Below, one piece after another: positions 47,878 through 59,492 of a stretch of DNA of 64,000 nt. The first letter of the stretch is position 1. Every line of letters begins with the position of its first letter. The translations under genes were made by a program, and so were the position numbers. This DNA is from Noviherbaspirillum malthae (GTDB lineage: Bacteria; Pseudomonadota; Gammaproteobacteria; Burkholderiales; Burkholderiaceae_D). The stretch lies in assembly GCF_015352985.1 (NCBI RefSeq), contig NZ_JACYXF010000002.1:434001-498000 (forward strand), written 5' to 3'. The notes beneath the pieces are model-generated. The model made no database searches. It was not told the DNA's origin and saw only the letters and a list, made by a program, of their open reading frames with translations.

Positions 47878-49443
47878 ATGCAAGAGCAAAACACCGCAGC
47901 AGGGCCGGCCGCAGCCGCAGCGCCTCCGGCGCTGAAAGGTCCGGCCCTCGCCCTGCTGACGTTTGCCGCCGCGCTGTCGACTTTCATGGAGATCCTCGAC
48001 ATCACGATTGCAAACGTCTCGATTCCCACGATTGCCGGCGCCCTGGGCGTATCGACCAGCCAGGGTACCTGGATCATCAGCGCCTATTCGGTCGCGGCCG
48101 CAATCGCCGTCCCCCTGACAGGCTGGCTCGCCAAGCGGGTCGGCGAGATCAAGCTGTTCGTGATCTCGGTCCTTGCCTTTACCCTGATGTCGGCGATTGC
48201 CGCCTTCTCGGTCAACCTGCCGATGCTGGTGGTCTGCCGGCTGCTGCAGGGGCTGGTATCCGGTCCGATGGTGCCGCTGTCGCAAACGCTCCTGGTGCGC
48301 AATTTCCCGCCGGAGAAGCGCGGAGCGGCAATGGGTCTCTGGGCAATGACGGTCATTCTCGCGCCGATCGCAGGCCCCCTGCTCGGCGGCTACATCAGCG
48401 ACAACTATCACTGGTCCTGGATTTTCCTGATCAACATTCCCATCGGCCTGTTCGGCGGCATCACCGTCTGGACCCTGATGCGCAACCGCGAGTCGGCCAC
48501 CGTCAAGGCGCCGCTGGACATCACCGGACTGGCGCTGATGGTCGTCGGCATCGGCAGCCTGCAGCTGATGCTTGAGATCGGCAAGGATTACGACTGGTTT
48601 GCCTCTCCGTTCATCACGGCCCTTGGCGTGATCGCCGTCGTGGCACTGACCTTCTTCATCGCGTGGGTTCTGACCTCAAACCATCCGATTGTCGACCTGA
48701 GCCTGTTCCGGGACCGGAACTACCGCTTCGGCGTGGTCCTGCTGTCGGTCGGCTTCATGACTTACTTCGGTTCCGTGGTGGTATTCCCGCTGTGGCTGCA
48801 GATGGTCATGGGCTACACCGCCGCCCAGTCAGGCGCGGCGATGGCGCCGATCGGCATTTTCACGCTGATCCTGTCGCCGATCATCGGACGCAACATCACC
48901 AGGCTCAACCTGCGGGTGCTGGCGACCTTTGCCTTCATTGTCATGGGTGCCGTGTCTCTGTGGAATACGCACATGTCGCTCGATGTCGGTTTCTGGGACA
49001 TCGTCAATCCAAGACTGGTGCAGGGCATCGGCATGGCATGCTTCTTCCTGCCGGTACAGTCCCTGATGCTGTCCAACATCACGCCGGATCTCATGGCGGC
49101 CGCATCCGGCCTGTCCAACTTCCTGCGTACGCTTGGTGCGGCAATGGGCACTGCGATCAGCGTCACCATGTGGGAGCATCTGTCAACCAATCACCATGCG
49201 CGCCTGACGGAGAACGTCTCCGCCTACTCGCCCTTGAGCAACGACTATCTGCGCAGCCTGCAGGCCGGCGGCATGTCGCTCGAACAGGCGTATGCGGTGG
49301 TCGAGCGCACGATCAACGCGCAAAGCTACATGCTCGCCACAAACGAGTTCTTCCTTTACTGCGCGGTTGCCTTCTTTGCGCTCACCGGCATCGTGTGGCT
49401 GACCAAGCCAAAGAAAATGGCTTCGGCGCCGATGGCCCATTGA
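47878..49443 (+). CDS. emrB: EmrB-like MFS multidrug pump (DHA2)
   Basis: A 521-residue proton-driven exporter with 14 predicted membrane helices. TFMEILDITIANVSIPTI in helix 1 and the motif-C-like GLWAMTVILAPIAGPLLGG in helix 5 are typical of EmrB/QacA pumps. It is the last gene of the MarR-NodT-EmrA-EmrB operon and probably exports hydrophobic drugs or phenolics directly across both membranes. Confidence 0.95.
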   Translation: MQEQNTAAGPAAAAAPPALKGPALALLTFAAALSTFMEILDITIANVSIPTIAGALGVSTSQGTWIISAYSVAAAIAVPLTGWLAKRVGEIKLFVISVLAFTLMSAIAAFSVNLPMLVVCRLLQGLVSGPMVPLSQTLLVRNFPPEKRGAAMGLWAMTVILAPIAGPLLGGYISDNYHWSWIFLINIPIGLFGGITVWTLMRNRESATVKAPLDITGLALMVVGIGSLQLMLEIGKDYDWFASPFITALGVIAVVALTFFIAWVLTSNHPIVDLSLFRDRNYRFGVVLLSVGFMTYFGSVVVFPLWLQMVMGYTAAQSGAAMAPIGIFTLILSPIIGRNITRLNLRVLATFAFIVMGAVSLWNTHMSLDVGFWDIVNPRLVQGIGMACFFLPVQSLMLSNITPDLMAAASGLSNFLRTLGAAMGTAISVTMWEHLSTNHHARLTENVSAYSPLSNDYLRSLQAGGMSLEQAYAVVERTINAQSYMLATNEFFLYCAVAFFALTGIVWLTKPKKMASAPMAH

Positions 49444-49452
49444 TGACGCATC

Positions 49453-49487
49453 GGCTCGGGCACGCTTTGCCGGGGCGTGTCCGAGCC
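49453..49487 (+). terminator. Hairpin terminator after emrB
   Basis: A 13-bp stem GGCTCGGGCACGC/GCGTGTCCGAGCC with one G-U pair and a 9-base loop, starting 10 bases after the emrB stop. The following sequence has no T-run, so termination may be weak or Rho-assisted. Confidence 0.6.
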
Positions 49488-49840
49488 GAATCATGGCTTG
49501 CTGTTCAGAGTGCTTTCGGATTGATTCGGCCAGGCGAGGTCGAGGCGATTTGTCTGCGGGCGAAGGCGTGGTGACGCGACACGGCGAGCTCGGCGCCCTC
49601 CACACAACGCAGTGCCGCTGGCAAAGCGCCCGGGATCGACAATACAGGCAACTTGAGAGCGCCCTGGTATTTCAGAGGTACCGATGCGAAGAGCATTCAA
49701 CTCTTGATAATTTGGCCGCAACGCTGCCTGCGCGGTGTCTGCCGTGTCGGCTGATGTATATGAATCCCCGTCCACGCAAGGCAATGCGGGAACACAATAT
49801 GACCGCAGGACGTCGAGGACGTCTAAAAATAAAGGGCAAT
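49488..49840. other. Non-coding region between emrB and rplI
   Basis: About 350 bases without a convincing gene. Open frames exist on both strands but show no family likeness, no good start and mixed composition. The composition is less GC-biased than the genes around it. It may be a decayed gene or a dispersed intergenic repeat, which cannot be decided from one copy. Confidence 0.45.
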
Positions 49841-49867
49841 AAAAAAGCCAGCTTGCGCTGGCTTTTT
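49841..49867 (-). terminator. Terminator of the rpsF-rplI operon
   Basis: A perfect 11-bp stem AAAAAGCCAGC/GCTGGCTTTTT with a 4-base loop and a T-run on the minus strand, 25 bases past the rplI stop. Confidence 0.93.
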
Positions 49868-49892
49868 CGTTCATCAACAATTTGATGACAGC

Positions 49893-50348
49893 TTAGACTT
49901 GCTGCTCGCCGACCACTGCAACAGTGACTTCAACGACAACGTCCGTGTGCAGTGCGACCGAGATCGGGTGCTCGCCCACGACCTTCAGCGGGCCCTGCGG
50001 CATGCGGATCTGTGCCTTCTCGACCGGGAAGCCCTGCTTGGTGACAGCAGCTGCGATATCGGCGTTTGTCACGGAACCGAACAGACGGCCGTCAACGCCG
50101 GCTTTCTGGGAGATCTGAACGGTAGTGCCGTTCAGTTTTTCGCCTTGTGCCTGAGCAGCGGCCAGGCGCTCGGCGGCTGCTTTCTCGAGGTCTGCACGCT
50201 TTGTTTCGAACTCGGCGATTGCAGTCGATGTGGCACGGCGTGCCTTGCGCTGGGGGATCAGGAAGTTACGTGCGTAACCGTCCTTGACCTTTACCACTTC
50301 ACCGAGGTCGCCAAGATTAACGACTTTTTCCAACAGAATAACTTGCAT
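49893..50348 (-). CDS. rplI: 50S ribosomal protein bL9
   Basis: A 151-residue ribosomal protein with the bL9 start [32 protein letters not shown], a long connecting helix rich in Ala/Glu/Lys, and a C-terminal RNA-binding domain. It is the last gene of rpsF-priB-rpsR-rplI, 26 bases after rpsR, followed by a terminator. Confidence 0.97.
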   Translation of the reverse strand: MQVILLEKVVNLGDLGEVVKVKDGYARNFLIPQRKARRATSTAIAEFETKRADLEKAAAERLAAAQAQGEKLNGTTVQISQKAGVDGRLFGSVTNADIAAAVTKQGFPVEKAQIRMPQGPLKVVGEHPISVALHTDVVVEVTVAVVGEQQV

Positions 50349-50374
50349 TTCTTTCTCCTATTCTCAGTCGTCAA

Positions 50375-50659
50375 TTAAGCGTTGTGCAGGTCGGTGTACG
50401 GCAGCAGGGCCAGATAACGTGCGCGCTTGATTGCGGTGTCGACCTGGCGCTGGTAGTGCGCCTTTGTGCCGGTCAGACGTGCCGGCATGATCTTGCCGTT
50501 TTCCTGAACGAAGTCCTTCAGGGTGTCGATGTCCTTGTAGTCCACCTGTTCAACGCCGGCGGCGGTGAAGCGGCAGAATTTCTTGCGCTTGAACAGCGGA
50601 TTCTGCTGCTGGCGCTTTTGCTTGAGTTTGCTCTTGTCGAATTTTTTACCGAATGCCAT
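50375..50659 (-). CDS. rpsR: 30S ribosomal protein bS18
   Basis: A 94-residue ribosomal protein. [21 protein letters not shown] and [34 protein letters not shown] are the bS18 core. It has a basic N-terminal extension of about 20 residues compared with E. coli (75 residues), as usual in betaproteobacteria. It lies 20 bases after priB in the ribosomal operon. Confidence 0.97.
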   Translation of the reverse strand: MAFGKKFDKSKLKQKRQQQNPLFKRKKFCRFTAAGVEQVDYKDIDTLKDFVQENGKIMPARLTGTKAHYQRQVDTAIKRARYLALLPYTDLHNA

Positions 50660-50679
50660 GGTTGGCTCCTGTACTGTAT

Positions 50680-50982
50680 CTAGTGATCTGGTGAATAAGC
50701 CCCGAAATCCGTCACATGGAAAACAAGGCTCTTGCTGTTGCGGTTCTTGCGAGCGAGGAAACCGGTGAACGCGAACATGACGCCCAATTCAGCCTGATTG
50801 AACCGGCCGGAAATCTCTCCGGCCGCGACGGCGATCATCTCGAATTCAATCTGGCGCGGGATGCCGGCCTCAATCTGCTCCGAAACATGCCTCAGCGTGG
50901 CTGAGACGATCGGTATGCCTGCCGGGGTATAACGCATGACATCGCGTTCGGCAATCGAGGCAATCAGATGAAACTGGTTCAC
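50680..50982 (-). CDS. priB: Primosomal replication protein PriB
   Basis: A 100-residue OB-fold single-strand DNA-binding protein that acts with PriA in restarting stalled forks. [23 protein letters not shown] and the ending [17 protein letters not shown] are typical. The start is taken as GTG within an AGAGGAG context, giving the family N-terminus; a TTG 18 bases earlier is the alternative. It is placed between rpsF and rpsR, as in many proteobacteria. Confidence 0.93.
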   Translation of the reverse strand: MNQFHLIASIAERDVMRYTPAGIPIVSATLRHVSEQIEAGIPRQIEFEMIAVAAGEISGRFNQAELGVMFAFTGFLARKNRNSKSLVFHVTDFGAYSPDH

Positions 50983-51000
50983 ACTCCTCTGCTGATGCAA

Positions 51001-51369
51001 TTACGCAGCAGATGCCTCGGAACGCTGGGTCTTGGCAGCATCTTCCTTCTGCACGGCCTTCATCATCGGCGACGGGGAAGTCTCGGCCTTCTTCATCTTG
51101 ACGGTCAGATGACGCAGGACTGCATCATTGAACTTGAAGCCGGTTTCGATCTCGGCCAAAGTTTCGCCGTCGCACTCGATGTTCATGCAAACATAGTGCG
51201 CCTTGGCCAGCTTCTCGATCATGTAAGCCATCTGACGGCGGCCCCAGTCTTCAACGCGATGCACCTTGCCGTTGCGGGCAGTCACGATACCTTTGTAGCG
51301 CTCGATCATTGCGGGCACTTGCTCGCTCTGATCCGGATGGACGATAAAAACGATTTCATAATGACGCAT
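51001..51369 (-). CDS. rpsF: 30S ribosomal protein bS6
   Basis: A 122-residue ribosomal protein beginning [19 protein letters not shown], with [22 protein letters not shown] in the core and a C-terminal flexible tail rich in Lys/Glu/Ala. AAGGAG lies close upstream of the ATG. It starts the rpsF-priB-rpsR-rplI operon and is divergent from lexA. Confidence 0.97.
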   Translation of the reverse strand: MRHYEIVFIVHPDQSEQVPAMIERYKGIVTARNGKVHRVEDWGRRQMAYMIEKLAKAHYVCMNIECDGETLAEIETGFKFNDAVLRHLTVKMKKAETSPSPMMKAVQKEDAAKTQRSEASAA

Positions 51370-51551
51370 GTAATCTCCTTTTGGACGGATTAAAACAATC
51401 GCCCACCCCGGCGTCAAGACGGGTGTGGGAAGAGGTAAAGTCCGCTATGATAACTCGACGCCTGCGAAAGCTCAATACTTTCAGACACTTATTCATGCCT
51501 ATCTGATTTATCCGCGGTAATGCGCAAAAGCCGCTTGCAAACGGACAAAAG

Positions 51552-51567
51552 CTGTATAAAAATACAG
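51552..51567 (+). promoter_or_regulatory. LexA box (SOS operator)
   Basis: CTGTATAAAAATACAG fits the LexA consensus CTGT-N8-ACAG and is a perfect dyad of CTGTAT and ATACAG. It lies 60 bases upstream of the lexA ATG, indicating autoregulation. Confidence 0.95.
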
Positions 51568-51627
51568 CCTGTCTATATCAACAGCGCCCTTCTCTCGCGA
51601 GATGCGTCCATTCCCTGGACCATAACC

Positions 51628-52299
51628 ATGCTTAAACTCACAGCACGTCAGGAGCAGATCCTGAACCTCATCAGGGAAGCAATCGAAAATACCGGCTTCC
51701 CTCCCACCCGCGCAGAAATCGCCAGCGAACTCGGCTTCAGGTCTGCCAATGCCGCGGAGGAACATCTGCAGGCACTAGCACGCAAAGGCGCCATCGAAAT
51801 TTCGCCGGGCACGTCCCGCGGCATTCGCCTGCTAGACATGAGCGGCAATGGTAATAACGGCAGCGTCCGCTTCGGCGGGCATCAGATGTCCCTGCCCCAC
51901 CCTTCCATCATGCAGCTGAGCCTGCCCCTCATCGGCCGGGTTGCAGCCGGTTCGCCGATTCTTGCGAACGAGCATGTGGAAGCGAACTATCGCGTCGATC
52001 CTTCGCTGTTCTCTGCAAAACCCGATTACCTGCTCAAGGTCAGGGGTCTGTCCATGCGTGACATCGGCATCCTCGACGGCGACTTGCTTGCAGTAAAGAA
52101 ATCCGACACGGCGAAGAACGGACAGATCGTCGTTGCGCGCCTTGGCGACGAAGTGACGGTCAAGCGTTACAAGAAAACCGGTTCACTCATCGAATTGCTG
52201 CCGGAAAATCCGGATTTCGAACCGATACGCGTCGACTCGGGCGATGAAAGCTTTGCCCTTGAAGGCTTGGCCGTTGGTCTTCTGCGTTCCTGGCACTGA
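51628..52299 (+). CDS. lexA: SOS repressor LexA
   Basis: A 223-residue repressor-protease. The N-terminal winged helix starts [20 protein letters not shown]. The self-cleavage site is Ala107-Gly108 (RVAAGSP), with catalytic Ser142 (RGLSMRD) and Lys179 (VTVKRY). A Gly/Asn-rich linker of about 20 residues (72-90) is longer than in E. coli. RecA filaments would trigger cleavage and induction of DNA repair. Its own operator sits upstream. Confidence 0.97.
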   Translation: MLKLTARQEQILNLIREAIENTGFPPTRAEIASELGFRSANAAEEHLQALARKGAIEISPGTSRGIRLLDMSGNGNNGSVRFGGHQMSLPHPSIMQLSLPLIGRVAAGSPILANEHVEANYRVDPSLFSAKPDYLLKVRGLSMRDIGILDGDLLAVKKSDTAKNGQIVVARLGDEVTVKRYKKTGSLIELLPENPDFEPIRVDSGDESFALEGLAVGLLRSWH

Positions 52300-52323
52300 T
52301 ACGCCCGGCGTCAGTCAATGCCT

Positions 52324-52369
52324 AGCGCTGAACACGTTGCCAAACGCGACATGTTCAGCGCTTTGTCTT
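52324..52369 (+). terminator. Terminator of lexA
   Basis: An 11-bp perfect stem AGCGCTGAACA/TGTTCAGCGCT followed by TTGTCTTT. It starts 25 bases after lexA and overlaps the 3' end of the convergent trmJ. Confidence 0.75.
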
Positions 52370-53119
52370 TCTCTGGGCCAGAATCTGACGGGCAATTCCC
52401 CGCAGGATATTGACCTCCTCGGTTTCCAGTTGGGTACGTGAAAACAGGCGGCGCAATCTCGGCATGAGTTTCTTCGGGTTATCGGGATCGAGAAAGTCGA
52501 TTGCTACCAAGGCCTCTTCGAGATGGGTGTACATACCATCTATCTGGGCTACGCTCGCCGCTTCCCCTTGAAATCCGATCACGGAAGCACCAACTCCATC
52601 ACCAGTCTGGGCCAGTCGAGCCTCATAGGCAAGGAGCTGGACCGCTTGTGCGAGATTCAACGAAGAATATTCCGGATTCGCCGGGATATTGATCAGCACA
52701 TTGCATCGTTCGATGATTTCGTTAGGCAGGCCATAGCGCTCGCTGCCGAAAACCAGGGCAGCGTTGAGCTGCGGATCGGCGGCCAGGCTTGCAGCAAGCG
52801 ACCTCGGCGTCGCTACCGGCGGAGAAAATTCCCGCAGGCGGGCGCTCAGCGCAGCCGCAAAGTTGCAGCCGGCGATGGCTTCCTCGAAGGTGCCGACGAC
52901 TCGCGCCCGTTCCAGCACATCTTGCGCGCCACTGGCGAATGCCAATGCTTCTTCCTGAGTGGTGGCATCGGGAAATCGCGGATTCAGGAGCACCAACTCC
53001 GAAAAACCCATGGTTTTCATTGCACGTGCGACGGCGCCGATGTTGCCAGGGTGGCTGGTTTCGACAAGCACGAAGCGAAGCCGAGAGAAAACAGAGGTAT
53101 TGGTTTGTGGCTGGTTCAT
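52355..53119 (-). CDS. trmJ: tRNA (cytidine/uridine-2'-O)-methyltransferase TrmJ
   Basis: A 254-residue SPOUT methyltransferase that modifies position 32 of several tRNAs. FVLVETSHPGNIGAVARAMK, LVFGSERYGLPNEII and NPEYSSLNLAQAVQLLAYE are the three SPOUT motifs that form the trefoil knot and bind S-adenosylmethionine. The C-terminal helical extension is typical of TrmJ rather than TrmL. It is divergent from suhB, with 118 bases between starts. Confidence 0.95.
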   Translation of the reverse strand: MNQPQTNTSVFSRLRFVLVETSHPGNIGAVARAMKTMGFSELVLLNPRFPDATTQEEALAFASGAQDVLERARVVGTFEEAIAGCNFAAALSARLREFSPPVATPRSLAASLAADPQLNAALVFGSERYGLPNEIIERCNVLINIPANPEYSSLNLAQAVQLLAYEARLAQTGDGVGASVIGFQGEAASVAQIDGMYTHLEEALVAIDFLDPDNPKKLMPRLRRLFSRTQLETEEVNILRGIARQILAQRKTKR

Positions 53120-53237
53120 TTAAAATAGCGGGATTGCGCGGCACAAAGCGATCTCTCAGATGCCGCATTGCTCATTAATCTATTTGAAGCGGTTCCCGAC
53201 GCGGTTGCGAGGGAACCGCAATTTTAACGGAACCCCT

Positions 53238-54032
53238 ATGCATCCCATGCTCAATACGGCGGTCAAGGCCGCCCGTCGTGCCGCCTCGATTATCAATCGC
53301 GCAACGTTCGATCTCGATCGCATTCAAGTCACTGAAAAAAGGCATAACGACTTTGTGACCGAAGTGGACCAGGCCGCCGAGCAGGCGATCATCGAGGTTC
53401 TGAAAACAGCCTATCCCGACCACGCCATTCTCGCCGAAGAATCCGGCGCATCCTCGAATCTGCATGACGAGAATGAAAACGTCTGGATCATCGACCCTCT
53501 CGACGGCACGACCAACTTCATTCACGGCTTCCCGCAGTACTGCGTCTCGATCGCCCTGCAGCAGCGCGGCCAGATCACTCAGGCCGTCATCTATGATCCG
53601 ACGCGCAACGATCTGTTTACCGCCACCAAGGGTGCGGGCGCCTATCTGAATGAAAAGCGCATCCGCGTCGGACGCCGCGACAGGATGGCGGATGCCCTGA
53701 TCGGCACCGGCTTCCCGTTCCGCGACATGGCAGGTCTGGACGAATATCTGCAGATGTTCAAGGTCATGACTGAAAAAACCGCAGGGCTGCGCCGCCCCGG
53801 CGCCGCTGCGCTGGATCTGGCCTATGTCGCCGCAGGACGTCTTGACGGCTTCTTCGAGAAGGGTTTGCAGACTTGGGACATGGCGGCCGGCTCCCTGCTG
53901 GTGACCGAAGCCGGCGGCATCGTCGGCAATTTCTCGGGAGACTCCGACTATCTGTACAAGGGGAATGTCATCGCCGGCAGCCCCAAGATCTTTGCGCAAA
54001 TGGTGAACCTGCTGTCGCCGTTCGCCAAATAG
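53238..54032 (+). CDS. suhB: Inositol monophosphatase family protein SuhB
   Basis: A 264-residue Mg-dependent phosphatase. Glu67 (LAEESG) and the motif [12 protein letters not shown] with Asp86 and Asp89 bind the metals, and [15 protein letters not shown] closes the site. In E. coli SuhB also joins the ribosomal RNA antitermination complex. The ATG at 53238 is chosen because the family starts with [16 protein letters not shown]. It lies upstream of rhlE on the same strand with hairpins between. Confidence 0.95.
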   Translation: MHPMLNTAVKAARRAASIINRATFDLDRIQVTEKRHNDFVTEVDQAAEQAIIEVLKTAYPDHAILAEESGASSNLHDENENVWIIDPLDGTTNFIHGFPQYCVSIALQQRGQITQAVIYDPTRNDLFTATKGAGAYLNEKRIRVGRRDRMADALIGTGFPFRDMAGLDEYLQMFKVMTEKTAGLRRPGAAALDLAYVAAGRLDGFFEKGLQTWDMAAGSLLVTEAGGIVGNFSGDSDYLYKGNVIAGSPKIFAQMVNLLSPFAK

Positions 54033-54061
54033 TCTTTCCCTCCTGAAATCAAAGCTGGACG

Positions 54062-54091
54062 GCCGGCGCACCGCAAGGTGCGTGCGCCGGC
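54062..54091 (+). other. Hairpin after suhB
   Basis: A perfect 10-bp stem GCCGGCGCAC/GTGCGCCGGC, 30 bases after suhB, whose loop contains a nested ACC/GGT pairing. A second small dyad GAACCGG/CCGGTTC follows. No T-run follows. It may be a weak terminator between suhB and rhlE. Confidence 0.5.
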
Positions 54092-54197
54092 GAACCGGGT
54101 CCGGTTCCGCCATGCCGTCCGCACAGGACCTACGCCTTTCCACCGATTGCCTGTCGTCGGGCCCCAATCCCGACGAGGCACCTTTTTGTGAGATTCA

Positions 54198-55592
<1,395 letters not shown>

Positions 55593-55596
55593 TGCA

Positions 55597-55635
55597 TGCC
55601 GGCCCTGCAGCCTTGTCTGGGGTACAGGGCCGGCA
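55597..55635 (+). terminator. Hairpin terminator after rhlE
   Basis: A perfect 11-bp stem TGCCGGCCCTG/CAGGGCCGGCA with a 17-base loop, starting 5 bases after the rhlE stop. The T-run is poor, so strength is uncertain. Confidence 0.6.
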
Positions 55636-55783
55636 ATCGGAAACAACGTCGTCCATATTGAACTGCGAACGAAAGGCGAGCGAACAGCCTTCCGCTCGAA
55701 CCTCTCTTTGACGTCCCTTTGATCCAGGCCCGCTCCCGGCATTAAAATGGCAGACTATTGTTTGCCTGAAAAGAAAGACTGGA

Positions 55784-58471
55784 ATGGCTTTTGTTTCTGC
55801 TCCCGCCGCAGATGCCGGATCACCCGTCCGAATCGATCAAATGCTGGAAAAACATACTCCGATGATGCAGCAGTACCTGCGCATCAAGGCGGACTATCCG
55901 GACACCCTCGTGTTCTACCGCATGGGGGATTTCTACGAGCTGTTTTTCGACGATGCGGAAAAATCCGCGCGCATGCTGGGCATCACGCTCACACAGCGCG
56001 GCTCCTCCAACGGCAATCCGGTCAAGATGGCAGGCGTACCCTTCCACTCGATGGAGCAGTATCTCGCCAAACTGATCAAGCTCGGTGAATCGGTTGCCAT
56101 CTGCGAACAGATCGGCGATCCGGCGACCAGCAAGGGACCAGTGGAGCGCAAGGTCGTGCGCGTCATCACCCCAGGCACGCTGACCGACTCCGATCTGCTG
56201 CCGGAAAAATCCGAACGGCCCCTTCTTGCCTTGTGCGTGCAGAGCCAGCGCAAGACCGTCACGATCGGGCTTGCCTGGCTCTCGATGGCCAGCGGTGCAT
56301 TGAAGCTGATGGAGTTTTCAGGAGATACGCGGGCCTTCGACGCCAGGCTCAAGCAGGAGCTGGAACGCATCGCCCCGGCAGAAATCCTGATTGCGGATCA
56401 GTCGGAATTGATGCAGCTGCAATTCGGCACCGGCAAATTCACGTCCGTACCGCAATGGCACTTCGATGCAGCCAGCGGAAAGACGGCCTTGCTGGAACAA
56501 CTCGGCGTCTCCACGCTGACCGGCTTCGGCGCGGAAAATCTCGGCGCTGCCGTCGGCGCCGCAGGTGCGCTGCTTCGCTATGCGCAATCGACTCAGGGCA
56601 AGGGTCTGCAGCATGTACGCATGCTCGCCGTCGAAGCCGAGAACGAGTACATCGGCCTCGATGCCGCAACGCGCAGGAACCTGGAACTTACGGAAACTCT
56701 TCGCGGCCAGGACGAGTCCTCCTCTCCCACCCTCTTTTCCCTGCTGGACCACTGCCGCACCGCGATGGGATCACGCATGCTGCGCCACTGGCTGCATCAT
56801 GCCCGGCGCAATCAGGACATCGCGCGTGCAAGGCATGCGGCCATCAATGCGCTGATGCGCGCCGATGCGTCTTCCGGCCTCTCGGCCACGCTGGCGGCCG
56901 TGCCCGACATCGAACGCATCACCACGCGGGTTGCGCTGTTTTCAGCCCGTCCGCGCGACCTGGCCGGCCTGCGCAGCGGCTTGCAGCAGCTGCCGTCGCT
57001 GCGCGCCTATGTCGCCATGTGCAACCGCGATGCCGACGCGCCGCTGCTGCAGCAAATCCACGAAGCGCTGGCCACGCCGGCGGAATGCCTCGATCTGCTA
57101 GAGCGCGCCATCGCCCTCGAACCTGCTGCGCTGGTGCGCGACGGCGGCGTGATCGCGCGCGGCTTCGACGGAGAGCTCGACGAGCTGCGCGCACTCTCTG
57201 AAAACGCAGGCCAGTTCCTGGTCGACCTGGAAACGCGCGAGCGCGCCCGCACCGGCATTGCCAATCTGCGGGTCGAATACAACAAGGTGCACGGCTTCTA
57301 CATCGAGGTCACGCACGGACAGACCGACAAGGTGCCGGACGACTACCGCCGCCGCCAGACCTTGAAAAATGCGGAGCGCTACATCACGCCGGAACTGAAG
57401 GCGTTCGAAGACAAGGCGCTGTCCGCGCAGGAACGCGCGCTCGGCCGCGAGAAATATCTCTACGAACAGGTGCTCAACGGCCTGACGCCGTTCATCGGCA
57501 CGCTGCAATCGATTGCGCAGTCCCTGGCACAGCTGGACACGCTGGTCGCCCTCGCCGATCACGCGATGCGCAACAACTGGTGCGCACCGCAGCTCGTCGC
57601 CGAGCCGCGCATCTTCATCGAGCAGGGACGGCATCCGGTTGTCGAAAACCAGATCGAGCGCTTCATCGCCAACGACTGCGAACTCGGCAATGAACGCAAG
57701 CTGCTGCTGATCACCGGCCCCAACATGGGCGGCAAGTCCACGTTCATGCGGCAGGTGGCGCTGATCACCCTGCTGGCTTACGTCGGCAGTTTCGTCCCGG
57801 CGACTCAGGCAGTAATCGGACCCATCGACCGCATCTTCACCCGCATCGGCGCGGCCGACGATCTCGCCGGCGGCCGCTCCACCTTCATGGTGGAGATGAC
57901 GGAGTCGGCGGCGATACTGAACAATGCTACCGAACACTCCCTGGTGCTGATGGACGAAGTGGGACGCGGCACATCGACCTTCGACGGCCTTGCATTGGCA
58001 TGGGCGATCGCGCGCCACCTGATCGAGACGACGCGCAGCTTTACCCTGTTCGCCACGCATTACTTCGAGCTGACCCAGCTGCCCGAGAGCTATCCTGCCG
58101 CGGCCAATGTCCACCTGTCGGCGGTAGAGCACAAGGACAGCATTGTCTTCCTTCATGCGGTGCAGGCGGGGCCGGCGTCGCAAAGCTACGGTCTTCAGGT
58201 GGCGCAGCTTGCCGGCGTGCCGCAGGCGGTCATCAAGGCTGCGCGAAAGCATCTGGCCGCGCTCGAAGCGCATTCCATCCAGCCCACGCCGCAGTTTGAC
58301 CTGTTTGCGAATGCAATGACGACACCGGAGGAACCCGACGATGAGCCGCAGCAATCAGCCGCGGCCGAGGCGCTCCTGGAGGCGCTTGCCGCCACCGACC
58401 CCGACGCCATGACGCCGCGCGAAGCGCTCGACGCGCTGTATCGCCTGAAAAGTCTGGCCGAAGGCAAATGA
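55784..58471 (+). CDS. mutS: DNA mismatch repair protein MutS
   Basis: An 895-residue mismatch sensor. The mismatch-reading Phe-x-Glu is F50-Y-E52 in RMGDFYELF. The connector, lever and clamp domains follow, then the ATPase with Walker [10 protein letters not shown] near 645 and [20 protein letters not shown]. The C-terminal dimer/tetramer region is present. mutL is not in the window. Its stop overlaps the start of the next gene by four bases. Confidence 0.97.
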   Translation: MAFVSAPAADAGSPVRIDQMLEKHTPMMQQYLRIKADYPDTLVFYRMGDFYELFFDDAEKSARMLGITLTQRGSSNGNPVKMAGVPFHSMEQYLAKLIKLGESVAICEQIGDPATSKGPVERKVVRVITPGTLTDSDLLPEKSERPLLALCVQSQRKTVTIGLAWLSMASGALKLMEFSGDTRAFDARLKQELERIAPAEILIADQSELMQLQFGTGKFTSVPQWHFDAASGKTALLEQLGVSTLTGFGAENLGAAVGAAGALLRYAQSTQGKGLQHVRMLAVEAENEYIGLDAATRRNLELTETLRGQDESSSPTLFSLLDHCRTAMGSRMLRHWLHHARRNQDIARARHAAINALMRADASSGLSATLAAVPDIERITTRVALFSARPRDLAGLRSGLQQLPSLRAYVAMCNRDADAPLLQQIHEALATPAECLDLLERAIALEPAALVRDGGVIARGFDGELDELRALSENAGQFLVDLETRERARTGIANLRVEYNKVHGFYIEVTHGQTDKVPDDYRRRQTLKNAERYITPELKAFEDKALSAQERALGREKYLYEQVLNGLTPFIGTLQSIAQSLAQLDTLVALADHAMRNNWCAPQLVAEPRIFIEQGRHPVVENQIERFIANDCELGNERKLLLITGPNMGGKSTFMRQVALITLLAYVGSFVPATQAVIGPIDRIFTRIGAADDLAGGRSTFMVEMTESAAILNNATEHSLVLMDEVGRGTSTFDGLALAWAIARHLIETTRSFTLFATHYFELTQLPESYPAAANVHLSAVEHKDSIVFLHAVQAGPASQSYGLQVAQLAGVPQAVIKAARKHLAALEAHSIQPTPQFDLFANAMTTPEEPDDEPQQSAAAEALLEALAATDPDAMTPREALDALYRLKSLAEGK

Positions 58472-59412
58472 CAAGGAAAGCGACCTGCTGGCTTGCGCTT
58501 TGCCTGCTGCTTTGCAGCGGCGTATGCGCGGCCGACGACCAGGAATTCAGCTTCGGCGTGATCGCCAACGTTCTCAAAGGCCGGGGCGACGATCCCGCCT
58601 TGCGCGAGGCCATCGAGATGACCGATGCCGACAGTCTTGCATTCGTGGTCGCCAACGGTGTCAAGGCCGGCAACGAGCCGTGCACGGATGCGGTCTACAA
58701 GCGCAGAAAGGCCTTGCTCGAGGAATCGAAGAACGGCCTCATCGTATCGCTGACCGCAAGCGATTGGGCCGAATGCCGCAACGCCGGCGGCAAGTCATCC
58801 GCAGTCATCAAGCTGAACTTCCTGCGCGACCTGTTCTTTGCGGATGAGTTTTCGGCGGGCGCCACGAAGATTCCTCTCGTGAGGCAATCGACCATCGCCA
58901 AGTTCCGCGATTTCTCGGAAAACGCCCGCTGGGAGGTCGGCGACATCATGTTCGCCACCTTGAATCTGCCCCGCAACAACAATCATTATGTGATCGATGC
59001 CGGACGCAACAGCGAATTCGAAGACCGGCTCGTAGCGAATCGGGATTGGATTCACCGGATATTCAGTTATGCGACGCGCCGCCGGCTCGACGGCATCGTG
59101 CTGTTCAGCGACGGCAATCCTCTTGCGCCGCCGGTATCGAAAGCCGTCAGGCGCGACGGATACATGGAGACCAGAAAACTCATTCAAAGCCTGTCAGAGA
59201 AGTTTGCAGGCAGGGTTCTACTGATTCATGGCCAGGCCGCCGGACAGTCGGCACAGGGACCGGGATCGATACGCTGGCAGGGCAATCTTGGAGAATTGAG
59301 CGTGACGTCGGGATGGATCAAGCTCACGGTCGGGCAATCCGGCAGTGAAGTCTTCACCGTGGATGCCGCGCCGCGGCGCAGTCCCGTCACCCTGTCGTCG
59401 GAAACGCGGTGA
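58468..59412 (+). CDS. Secreted metallophosphoesterase-like protein, probably inactive
   Basis: A 314-residue exported protein with a signal peptide ([21 protein letters not shown]). [33 protein letters not shown] and [11 protein letters not shown] align in order with secreted calcineurin-like phosphoesterases of betaproteobacteria. However, the metal-binding GD and GDN/H motifs appear replaced: VANGVK where GDIK is expected, and TASDW where GDNDW is expected. It therefore looks like a non-catalytic relative. The start overlaps the mutS stop (ATGA), so it is translationally coupled. The function is unknown. Confidence 0.75.
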   Translation: MTRKATCWLALCLLLCSGVCAADDQEFSFGVIANVLKGRGDDPALREAIEMTDADSLAFVVANGVKAGNEPCTDAVYKRRKALLEESKNGLIVSLTASDWAECRNAGGKSSAVIKLNFLRDLFFADEFSAGATKIPLVRQSTIAKFRDFSENARWEVGDIMFATLNLPRNNNHYVIDAGRNSEFEDRLVANRDWIHRIFSYATRRRLDGIVLFSDGNPLAPPVSKAVRRDGYMETRKLIQSLSEKFAGRVLLIHGQAAGQSAQGPGSIRWQGNLGELSVTSGWIKLTVGQSGSEVFTVDAAPRRSPVTLSSETR

Positions 59413-59492
59413 TGTTGCGCGCCGGCGATTCACGGCTGAGGGGAATCGCCGAAGGATCGGGCGCTCTGCAGTAGAACGCCCTGATGCCGTCA

